From NCBI RefSeq assembly GCF_900111245.1, contig NZ_FOGO01000009.1, positions 62,001 through 126,000 on the forward strand: DNA of 64,000 nucleotides, in the 5' to 3' direction. This DNA is from Streptomyces qinglanensis. GTDB taxonomy: Bacteria > Actinomycetota > Actinomycetes > Streptomycetales > Streptomycetaceae. The notes beneath the pieces are model-generated. The model saw only the letters and a program-made list of their open reading frames with translations. It was not told the origin of the DNA and did not search any database. This document shows, piece after piece, positions 8,426 to 14,889 of this stretch. How positions within the stretch are numbered: position 1 is the stretch's first letter; the number at the start of each line of letters is the position of its first letter. Position numbers and translations under genes: made by a program.

Positions 8426-9220
8426 ATGCTGGACTATCACGATGATCTGCGTCTCGCCCATGTACTGGCCGACGCCGCCGACGCCGCGACCATGGAGCGG
8501 TTCAAGGCTCTCGACCTGGAGGTCGAGACCAAGCCGGACATGACGCCGGTGAGCGAGGCCGACAAGGCGGCCGAGGAACTGATCCGCGTCTCGCTCCAGC
8601 GCACCCGGCCGCGCGATGCGGTGCTGGGCGAGGAGTTCGGCACCGAGGGGCACGGGCCGCGCCGCTGGGTGATCGACCCCATCGACGGGACGAAGAACTA
8701 TGTGCGCGGCGTTCCGGTGTGGGCGACGCTGATCGCGCTGATGGAGATGGGCGAGGGCGGGGACCGGCCGGTGGTCGGCGTCGTCTCGGCACCCGCCCTC
8801 AACCGGCGCTGGTGGGCGGCGAAGGGCGCGGGCGCCTACACCGGCCGCAGCCTGTCCAAGGCCACCCGCATGGAGGTCTCGAAGGTCTCCGAGGTGCGGG
8901 ATGCGTCCTTCGCCTACTCCTCGCTGCACGGCTGGGAGGAGCGCGGCATGCTGGGCGGCTTCATGGACCTGACCCGGGACTGCTGGCGGACCCGCGGCTA
9001 CGGCGACTTCTGGCCGTACATGATGGTCGCCGAGGGGGCGGTGGACATCTGCGCCGAGCCGGAACTGTCGCTGTGGGACATGGCCGCGAGCGCGGTGATC
9101 GTCGAGGAGGCGGGCGGCGTCTTCACCGGGCTGGACGGGAAGCCGGGCCCGCACAGCGGCAGCGCGGCGGCGTCGAACGGGCTGCTGCACGAGACACTGC
9201 TGAGCTATCTGACGGCCTGA
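8426..9220 (+). CDS. hisN: Histidinol-phosphatase, inositol monophosphatase type
   Basis: A 264-residue IMPase-fold phosphatase. Metal-binding motifs are present: LGEEFG, DPIDGTKNYVRG and SLWDMAASAVIVEEAGG. Actinobacterial HisN of this type dephosphorylates histidinol phosphate in histidine biosynthesis, and this position near aroA and sigR is where Streptomyces hisN lies. The ATG at 8426 gives the usual N-terminus (MLDYHDDLRLAHVLAD). There is no Shine-Dalgarno; TACTGT at 8414-8419 is exactly 6 nt upstream, compatible with leaderless transcription. Confidence 0.9.
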   Translation: MLDYHDDLRLAHVLADAADAATMERFKALDLEVETKPDMTPVSEADKAAEELIRVSLQRTRPRDAVLGEEFGTEGHGPRRWVIDPIDGTKNYVRGVPVWATLIALMEMGEGGDRPVVGVVSAPALNRRWWAAKGAGAYTGRSLSKATRMEVSKVSEVRDASFAYSSLHGWEERGMLGGFMDLTRDCWRTRGYGDFWPYMMVAEGAVDICAEPELSLWDMAASAVIVEEAGGVFTGLDGKPGPHSGSAAASNGLLHETLLSYLTA

Positions 9221-9400
9221 TCCGGCCCCTCGTCCGGGTGGTCCCTACACACGTCCTTGTTGTGACCCCCAGCACATGTGAACATGAGAATTCGCTCGCT
9301 TGTGCCCTTGTGAATCGCTTCTCGAGGTCCCGGTCCGGAGGTCCCGGCCGACTGCGCGCCGGGACCGCGGGAGGCATTCCGCCAAGGAGGTAGCTCCCTC

Positions 9401-9823
9401 ATGCCCGGACACGTCCAGCACTCCATGAGCACTGTCGTCCTCACCATCGGCCCGGCCCACACCCTGCGCCAGGCGGCCCGGCTGATGTCGGCCCGCCGCG
9501 TCGGTGCCGCCGTCGTCCTCGACCCCGACACCAGCGGACTCGGCATCCTCACCGAGCGCGACATCCTCGATTCCCTCGGCGCGGGCCAGGACCCGGACCG
9601 GGAGCGGGCCCACGACCACACCACGAACGACGTCGTCTTCGCCACCCCGGACTGGACGCTGGAAGCGGCGGCGGAGGCCATGACACGCGGCGGATTCCGG
9701 CATCTGATCGTGCTCGACGAACGGGAGGCGGTGGGCATCCTGTCGGTGCGCGACATCGTCCGCACCTGGTCGGACCACCGCGCCCCGGCGGCGCCGGAAG
9801 CCACCGAAGAGGTCGCCGTCTAG
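9401..9823 (+). CDS. Two-CBS-domain protein
   Basis: A 140-residue protein made of two CBS motifs (about residues 8-60 and 72-122: GLGILTERDILD and AVGILSVRDIVRTW). CBS pairs bind adenosine nucleotides; stand-alone forms act as energy or redox sensors, but no partner is suggested here. AAGGAGG sits 11 nt before the ATG. The upstream 180 bases hold no other gene. It is convergent with katA, with a strong hairpin between them. Confidence 0.88.
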   Translation: MPGHVQHSMSTVVLTIGPAHTLRQAARLMSARRVGAAVVLDPDTSGLGILTERDILDSLGAGQDPDRERAHDHTTNDVVFATPDWTLEAAAEAMTRGGFRHLIVLDEREAVGILSVRDIVRTWSDHRAPAAPEATEEVAV

Positions 9824-9889
9824 ACTCCCCGGGCCCCACCCGGACCCCACCGCGGGGTGCCGGCCGCACCGGAGGGGCCGGAACACGCA

Positions 9890-9928
9890 CCGGAGGGGCC
9901 GGAGCCCCATGGCGTCCGGCCCCTCCGG
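9890..9928. terminator. Bidirectional terminator between the CBS gene and katA
   Basis: Perfect 14-bp stem (CCGGAGGGGCCGGA at 9890-9903 with its complement at 9915-9928) and an 11-nt loop, in a convergent gap. The left arm is a duplicate of GCACCGGAGGGGCCGGA found about 22 bases earlier (from 9867), so an alternative arm exists. There is no U-tract, as usual in Streptomyces. Confidence 0.7.
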
Positions 9929-9949
9929 GCTCGTACGGCGAGCGGTCGA

Positions 9950-11416
9950 TCAGCCGCGCAGGGCCTGGACCGCGGCCTCCAACCGCTTGCCGTAGTCCGG
10001 ATCCGCCTTGCGGAAGTTCTCGATCGCACGCTGGGCGATGTCGTCGCGGGAGACGCCCGCGATGTTGCCCGCCAGGTTCTCGATCAGCCGCTGCTTCTCG
10101 TCCTCCGACATCAGCCGGTAGAGGTTCCCCGCCTGCACGAAGTCGTCGTCCTCGGCATGCGCGGCCGCCGGGTGGTCCTCGGTCGTGCCGCTCACTGTGG
10201 CGTGCTGCCACAGCGGACGGCCCGTCTCGGCCGGCGCGCCGAAGCTGTTCGGCTCGTAGTTCTTCGCACCGCCGTGCCGGCCGTCGTACATCACGCCGTC
10301 GCGGCCGTAGGTGCGCGCCTGGGTCGCCTTGGGCTCGTTCACCGGCAGCAGGTCGGCGTTGATCCCGACCCGGTAGCGGTGCGCGTCGCCGTAGGCGAAG
10401 AGCCGGCCCTGCAGCATCTTGTCCGGCGAGGGACCGATACCCGGCACGAAGTGGTGCGGGGAGAAGACCGACTGCTCGGTCTCGGCGAAGATGTTCCGCG
10501 GGTTGCGGTTCAACTCCAGCTTGCCGATCTCGATCGGCGGGTAGTCCTCGTGCGGCCAGACCTTGGTCAGGTCGAACGGGTTGAACCGGTAGGCCGCCGC
10601 CTCCGCCGCGGGCATGATCTGGACCTGCACGGTCCAGGTCGGGAAGTCGCCGTTCTCGATGGACTCCCGCAGGTCGCGCTGGTGGCTGTCGGGGTCCTTG
10701 CCGGCCAGCGCGTCGGCGTCGGCCGCCGTGAGGTTCTCGATGCCCTGGTCGGTCTTGAAGTGGTACTTGACCCAGAAGACCTCGCCCGCCTCGTTCGTCC
10801 ACTGGAAGGTGTGCGAACCGTAGCCGTTCATGTGGCGGTAGGACGCGGGGATGCCGCGGTCACCGAAGAGCCAGGTCACCTGATGGGTGGACTCGGGCGA
10901 CAGACCCCAGAAGTCCCAGACGTTGTCGGGCTCCTGTGAGCCGGTGTAGGGGTCCCGCTTCTGGGTGTGGATGAAGTCGGGGAACTTGATGGCGTCCTTG
11001 ATGAAGAACACCGGGGTGTTGTTCCCGACCAGGTCGTAGTTGCCCTCTTCGGTGTAGAACTTGAGCGCGAACCCGCGCGGGTCACGCACCGCGTCCGCCG
11101 CGCCGAGGTTGCCGGCCACCGTGGAGAACCGCAGGAAGACCTCGGTCTCCTTGCCGATCCCGGAGAGGAACTTCGCCCGGGTGTAGGGGGTCACGTCCGC
11201 CGTGACGGTGAACTTGCCGTACGCGCCCGCGCCCCGGGCGTGCACGATGCGCTCGGGGATGCGCTCGCGGTTGAAGTGGGCGAGCTTCTCGAGCAGGTGC
11301 TGGTCCTGGACGAGCACCGGCCCGCCCACCCCGGCGGTCTGACTGTTCTGGTTGTCCGCGACCGGCGCACCGGCCTCCGTCGTCATGGGTCCGGCCGTCT
11401 CGTCCTGCACGGTCAC
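9950..11416 (-). CDS. katA: Monofunctional heme catalase
   Basis: A 488-residue clade-3-type catalase. Seen: GPVLVQDQHLLEKLAHFNRERIPERIVHARGAG with the distal His, FLRFSTVAG, the Asn in VGNNTPVFFIKD, and FAYGDAHRYR with the proximal heme Tyr region. The GTG at 11416 is chosen because AGGAGG stands 5 nt upstream and the N-terminus (TTEAGAPVADNQNSQTAG) is the usual one; a start at 11524 would overlap the promoter. It is divergent from catR and is probably the major vegetative peroxide-inducible catalase (catA of S. coelicolor). Confidence 0.95.
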   Translation of the reverse strand: MTVQDETAGPMTTEAGAPVADNQNSQTAGVGGPVLVQDQHLLEKLAHFNRERIPERIVHARGAGAYGKFTVTADVTPYTRAKFLSGIGKETEVFLRFSTVAGNLGAADAVRDPRGFALKFYTEEGNYDLVGNNTPVFFIKDAIKFPDFIHTQKRDPYTGSQEPDNVWDFWGLSPESTHQVTWLFGDRGIPASYRHMNGYGSHTFQWTNEAGEVFWVKYHFKTDQGIENLTAADADALAGKDPDSHQRDLRESIENGDFPTWTVQVQIMPAAEAAAYRFNPFDLTKVWPHEDYPPIEIGKLELNRNPRNIFAETEQSVFSPHHFVPGIGPSPDKMLQGRLFAYGDAHRYRVGINADLLPVNEPKATQARTYGRDGVMYDGRHGGAKNYEPNSFGAPAETGRPLWQHATVSGTTEDHPAAAHAEDDDFVQAGNLYRLMSEDEKQRLIENLAGNIAGVSRDDIAQRAIENFRKADPDYGKRLEAAVQALRG

Positions 11417-11463
11417 GTGCGCCTCCTGTGCATCACATCTGTCCTGTGGGCCAACCACTCGAC

Positions 11464-11491
11464 AGCCTACATTGGACATTGTCCAAGTCAA
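11464..11491 (-). promoter_or_regulatory. katA promoter with embedded CatR operator
   Basis: Minus strand: TTGACT (11491-11486), 16 nt, TAGGCT (11469-11464). Between the two boxes lies a perfect 7-1-7 palindrome TTGGACATTGTCCAA (11472-11486), touching the -35. This is the expected place for a PerR/CatR-type repressor to block RNA polymerase. Confidence 0.82.
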
Positions 11492-11550
11492 GATGAAGGC
11501 AAAAACCGTACGGGTTCTGCTCATGGACCCGCCACTGCTAGGCTGGGCCT

Positions 11551-11967
11551 ATGAGTGACCTGCTGGAACGGCTGCGCGATCGCGGTTGGCGACTCACCGC
11601 ACAGCGGCGAGTCGTCGCCGAGGTGCTCGACGGCGACCATGTGCACTACACGGCGGACGAGGTCCATGCCCGTGCGACGGACCGCCTGCCCGAGATCGCC
11701 CGCGCAACGGTCTACAACACCCTGAGCGAGCTGGTCGCTCTCGGTGAGGTGCTGGAGGTGAGCACCGACGGCCGCGCCAAGCGCTACGACCCGAACGCGC
11801 GCCACACCCACCAGCACCTGGTCTGCTCCCGGTGCGGGACGATTCGCGACGTCCACCCGACGGGCGACCCGCTGGCGGCCCTCCCGGAGAACGAGCGCTA
11901 CGGCTTCGCCATCGCCGACGCCACCGTCACCTACCGGGGCGTCTGCCCGAACTGCACCGGCTCCTGA
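11551..11967 (+). CDS. catR: CatR, peroxide-sensing Fur/PerR-family repressor
   Basis: A 138-residue Fur-family protein. The winged helix (about residues 10-75, RLTAQRRVVAEVL, ARATVYNTLSEL) is followed by the metal site region HTHQHLVCSRCG and a C-terminal CPNC, giving two CxxC pairs for structural zinc. In S. coelicolor, CatR is divergent from catalase catA, represses both genes and is inactivated by hydrogen peroxide; the arrangement here is the same. TAGGCT (11539-11544) ends exactly 6 nt before the ATG and no Shine-Dalgarno is present, so the mRNA is probably leaderless. Confidence 0.92.
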   Translation: MSDLLERLRDRGWRLTAQRRVVAEVLDGDHVHYTADEVHARATDRLPEIARATVYNTLSELVALGEVLEVSTDGRAKRYDPNARHTHQHLVCSRCGTIRDVHPTGDPLAALPENERYGFAIADATVTYRGVCPNCTGS

Positions 11968-12015
11968 ACCCGCCCGGTCCCGGTCCCATGGGACCGGCAA
12001 GCCCCTTCACGGCTC

Positions 12016-12054
12016 CGAACGGCCCCGCACCCCGCCCGGGTGCGGGGCCGTTCG
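12016..12054 (+). terminator. catR terminator hairpin
   Basis: Perfect 17-bp stem (12016-12032 with 12038-12054, arm CGAACGGCCCCGCACCC) and a 5-nt loop, 49 nt after the catR stop codon. Confidence 0.8.
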
Positions 12055-12095
12055 CCCTCGCATGGGGCAGTTCGCCGCCACGCGCCGCGCCGCCG

Positions 12096-12186
12096 GGGAC
12101 GCAGAGGGCGGGAGAGGGCAGGAAAGCGCGGGGAAAGGGAAAGCGCGGGGAAAGGGGAAGAGGCAGGAGCTCGGAAAGGACGAAGG
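12096..12186 (+). repeat. Purine-rich tract with a direct repeat
   Basis: About 90 bases that are almost entirely A and G on the plus strand, containing AAAGCGCGGGGAAAGGG twice in tandem with a small overlap. There is no gene here. It directly precedes the tRNA terminator and differs sharply from the C-rich surroundings. Confidence 0.6.
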
Positions 12187-12213
12187 CCCGGATCCTGAGG
12201 ATCCGGGCCTTCG
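12181..12213 (-). terminator. Terminator of the first initiator tRNA gene
   Basis: A near-perfect 16-bp palindrome centred on 12197 (arm CGAAGGCCCGGATCCT), starting 8 nt past the tRNA 3' end on the minus strand and followed by TCCTTTCC. Confidence 0.82.
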
Positions 12214-12220
12214 TCTTCAG

Positions 12221-12294
12221 TAGCGGGGACAGGATTTGAACCTGCGACCTCTGGGTTATGAGCCCAGCGAGCTACCGAGCTGCTCCACCCCGCG
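12221..12294 (-). tRNA. Initiator tRNA-Met (CAT), copy 1, CCA not encoded
   Basis: A 74-nt cloverleaf. Initiator marks are visible: no Watson-Crick pair at 1-72 (C opposite T), three consecutive G-C pairs closing the anticodon stem (GGG and CCC around CTCATAA), and the CAT anticodon. The T-arm is GGTTCAAATCC. The bases after the discriminator A are CTG, so CCA must be added enzymatically, unlike the otherwise identical copy at 14769-14842. Confidence 0.95.
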
Positions 12295-12308
12295 CCGTTG
12301 TGTGCACA

Positions 12309-12337
12309 ACTCTAACCCGGCCCGACGACCAGCGCAA
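12309..12337 (-). promoter_or_regulatory. Promoter of initiator tRNA copy 1
   Basis: Minus strand: TTGCGC (12337-12332), 17 nt, TAGAGT (12314-12309), placing the start about 8 nt ahead of the mature tRNA. The same TAGAGT box precedes copy 2 at 14862-14857. Confidence 0.65.
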
Positions 12338-12576
12338 ATCGAGATCGCCGTGGCGGCCGGTGCCCGTGTGCCGGGGCGGTCCGGCGGCGGCTCCGGCCGG
12401 TACGCGGCCGCTCTCCCGGCCCTCCGGGGACGTCCGGCCGCTGCCGGGCCCCGGAGACGGACGCCGCCGCCCTCCCGAGGCCGGCGGTGCCACCGGACGG
12501 GCCGCGCCGCGCGGCCCGCTCCGGGCCCACTGGTACCGCACACGCTCCGGCGCTCCGGACTCTCCCGGGCGGCCAC

Positions 12577-12618
12577 TGTCCCCGGGGCCGACGGCAGCCA
12601 CCGTCGGCCCCGGGGACA
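12577..12618 (-). terminator. Hairpin terminator downstream of the Sel1/TPR gene
   Basis: Perfect 18-bp stem (TGTCCCCGGGGCCGACGG at 12577-12594 with 12601-12618) and a 6-nt loop. It lies in the roughly 430-base gene-free stretch (12295-12723) between the Sel1-repeat gene and tRNA copy 1; besides this hairpin and the repeat at 12683-12733 I see nothing else there. Confidence 0.72.
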
Positions 12619-12682
12619 AAGCGGAGCCGTCCCGCCCCGGACGGGACCGGGCCCCCGGGGGACGCGGCCCCAGGGGGACAGG

Positions 12683-12733
12683 AAGGCCGTCAGGCCCGTC
12701 AGGCCCGTCAGGCCGTCAGGCCCTCAGGCCGTC
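12683..12733. repeat. 9-bp tandem repeat at the 3' end of the Sel1/TPR gene
   Basis: Units related to GTCAGGCCC occur five to six times in a row with some 1-2 base shortenings, crossing the stop codon at 12724. There is no spacer structure, so it is not a CRISPR array. Confidence 0.8.
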
Positions 12734-14598
12734 AGCTCCGAACGGAGAGCCTCACGGAGTTTCGCGGCCCGTTCGGCCACTTCGGCCGGGCCGAGTTCCA
12801 TGGCGCGGGCGCACCAGAACTGCCCCTCGTCCAGCTCGCCGCCGCGGGCGCTGATCAGTGCCAGTCGCAGTGCCGCCCTGCCGTGCCCGGCCTCGGCGGC
12901 GCGGGCCCACCACATGGCCGCCTCCGGCTCGCTGCCCTCGCGGGCCAGCAGCAGGCCCAGGTTGAACGCGCCGTTCGGGCTGCCCGACTCGGCCGCTGCG
13001 CGGTACCAACGGGCCGCGTCCACGACCTCGCCGCGTGCGGCAGCGCACATGCCCAGCCGCACCTGGGCGCGGCGGTGGCCGTGTTCGGCGGCACGTTCGT
13101 ACCACTCCTCGTACTCGGGTCTGGCGCCGTCCGGGCGGCCGAGTTCGTGTTCCGAACCCAACTCCCCCGAGCCGTGCCGGGTGACCCGTTCCAGCAGCGC
13201 GCCGAGCCGGAAGGCGCCCTCGACGCTGCCGCCGCCCGCGGCGCAGCGCAGATGCCGCTCCGCGGTGTGCAGTTCGCCCTCGCGCAGCAGCGCGATGCCG
13301 ACCTGGAGGGCGGCCTCCGCGTGACCGGAGGCGGCCGCGCGCTCGTACCACTGGCGGGCGGTGGGCTCGTCGCCCCGTCCGGCGTGCAGGATGCCGAGGT
13401 TGAAGGCCGCGTCCACGCTGCCGGATTCGGCCGCCTTGGAGAACCACGGCTCGGCGCCCTCGGCGTCCCCGCGCTGGAGCAGCAGGACGGCGAGCGCGTT
13501 GGCGGCCTCCCGGTGCCCGGCGTAGGCGGCTCGGCGGTACCACTGTTCGGCCTGCGCGGTGCGGCCCTGGGCCGCGGAGAGCAGCCCGAGGTTGAAGGCG
13601 CCGTTGTCGGAACCGGCGTCGAGCGCCACGCGGTACCAGCGCTCGGCGGCCTGCCGCTCGCCCCGGTCGGCGTGCAGCGCGCCCAGTGCGTTGGCCGCGC
13701 TGCCGTCGCCGTCCTCGGCCGCCCGGCGCCACCACACGGCGGCGCTCTCCTCGTCGCCCGCGTCCCGCAGCAGGAAGCCGAGTGCGCAGGCGGCGCGCGC
13801 CTCACCGTCCTTGGCGGAGGTGAGGTACCACCTGCCGGCCTCCTTCAGCTCGCCGCGGCGCTCCAGCAGTGCACCCAGTCGGAGCGCCGCTCTGCGGTGA
13901 CCGCGGGCGGCTGCCTGCCGGAACCAGCGCTCGGCCTCCTCGGCGGCCTCCCGCACCGCGGCGGCCGTGGGTCCGCTCCGGGCGGCCAGCTCCTCGGCGC
14001 GCGCGTTCACCGCCTGGGCGACCCGGTATGCCGCTTCTCTGTGCCCGCGCTCGGCGGCGGCCCGGAACCACTCCTCGGCGCCGTCCTCCCCGTGGTGCTC
14101 GAGCAGGTCCGCCAGCGCGTACGCGCCCAGTGCGTGACCGGACTCGGCGGACTGCCGCAGCCAGTAGAAGGCCGCGGGTTCGTCGCCGCGTTCCCGGTGG
14201 TGGCGGCCGAGCGCGTGCGCGGCGGCCGCGGAGCCGGCGACGGCCGCGGTACGCCACCACTCCGCGGCCTCCTCCGGGTAACCCCGCTGGTGCAGCAGCA
14301 CCCCCAGGTTGTTGGCCGCGGCGCGGTCGCCCGCGGCGGTGGCCGCGCGCAGATGCGGTTCGGCGCCGTTCAGGTCCCCCCGGCGCAGCAGTTGGGCGCC
14401 CAGCACGCTGTCGGCCGCGGTCGTCTCGGCCGGCACCCTTGCGCTCTCGTCCGCTGTCGTCCTCCCGACTGCCGCCGTCTCCTCGACTGCTGCGATCCGC
14501 ACGGCTGCTGTGGTCTGCTCGGTGTACTCCTCCACGCTCAGGCCCGGACCGGGACGCACCGGGTCCGTCAGCCTTGCCTTCTCCCCCATAAGCTCCAT
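12724..14598 (-). CDS. Sel1-like/TPR repeat protein
   Basis: A 624-residue protein built of about 14 consecutive helical repeats of roughly 36 residues (about 65-600), with signatures such as A..LG.LL..RGD...AE.W...AA..G. Repeats of this type are protein-protein scaffolds; no partner or catalytic domain is visible. The N-terminal 60 residues are variable. The start ATG 14598 gives MELMGEKARL; a second ATG at 14589 is possible. The gene is the only one between two identical initiator tRNA genes, all on the minus strand. Confidence 0.87.
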   Translation of the reverse strand: MELMGEKARLTDPVRPGPGLSVEEYTEQTTAAVRIAAVEETAAVGRTTADESARVPAETTAADSVLGAQLLRRGDLNGAEPHLRAATAAGDRAAANNLGVLLHQRGYPEEAAEWWRTAAVAGSAAAAHALGRHHRERGDEPAAFYWLRQSAESGHALGAYALADLLEHHGEDGAEEWFRAAAERGHREAAYRVAQAVNARAEELAARSGPTAAAVREAAEEAERWFRQAAARGHRRAALRLGALLERRGELKEAGRWYLTSAKDGEARAACALGFLLRDAGDEESAAVWWRRAAEDGDGSAANALGALHADRGERQAAERWYRVALDAGSDNGAFNLGLLSAAQGRTAQAEQWYRRAAYAGHREAANALAVLLLQRGDAEGAEPWFSKAAESGSVDAAFNLGILHAGRGDEPTARQWYERAAASGHAEAALQVGIALLREGELHTAERHLRCAAGGGSVEGAFRLGALLERVTRHGSGELGSEHELGRPDGARPEYEEWYERAAEHGHRRAQVRLGMCAAARGEVVDAARWYRAAAESGSPNGAFNLGLLLAREGSEPEAAMWWARAAEAGHGRAALRLALISARGGELDEGQFWCARAMELGPAEVAERAAKLREALRSELTA

Positions 14599-14727
14599 CG
14601 TCGCACCACCCGCAACCCGCGTACACCTCGTATACCGCAGCCGGTGAGGTCACTTCAGAGGTTTGTCGACTTCCCGACGAAGAGATTCCTCAAACCCCCT
14701 GGTCCAACTGTCCCCCGTACAAGCGAA

Positions 14728-14759
14728 AGAGGCCCGGAGTCTGTTGACTCCGGGCCTCT
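14728..14759 (-). terminator. Terminator of the second initiator tRNA gene
   Basis: Perfect 14-bp stem (AGAGGCCCGGAGTC at 14728-14741 with 14746-14759) and TGTT loop, followed on the minus strand by TTTCGCTT. Confidence 0.85.
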
Positions 14760-14768
14760 CCCGAGTGG

Positions 14769-14842
14769 TAGCGGGGACAGGATTTGAACCTGCGACCTCT
14801 GGGTTATGAGCCCAGCGAGCTACCGAGCTGCTCCACCCCGCG
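14769..14842 (-). tRNA. Initiator tRNA-Met (CAT), copy 2, CCA encoded
   Basis: Identical over all 74 nt to the copy at 12221-12294, and the identity continues 8 bases into the 5' flank. Here the genome encodes the CCA end (14768-14766). A TAGAGT -10 box lies at 14862-14857. C opposite T at 1-72 and the three G-C pairs in the anticodon stem identify an initiator. Confidence 0.95.
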
Positions 14843-14889
14843 CCGTTGTGAGTACAACTCTACACCACTCGGCAGGGTGGTCTCACCCG

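Noticed and set aside
12683..12733. CRISPR-like repeat series
   Set aside because: Units are 9 bp without spacers; this is a simple tandem repeat crossing a stop codon.
12221..14842. Integrative element between duplicated tRNA genes
   Set aside because: No integrase, excisionase or phage gene lies between them; the only gene is a Sel1-repeat protein with normal codon use.
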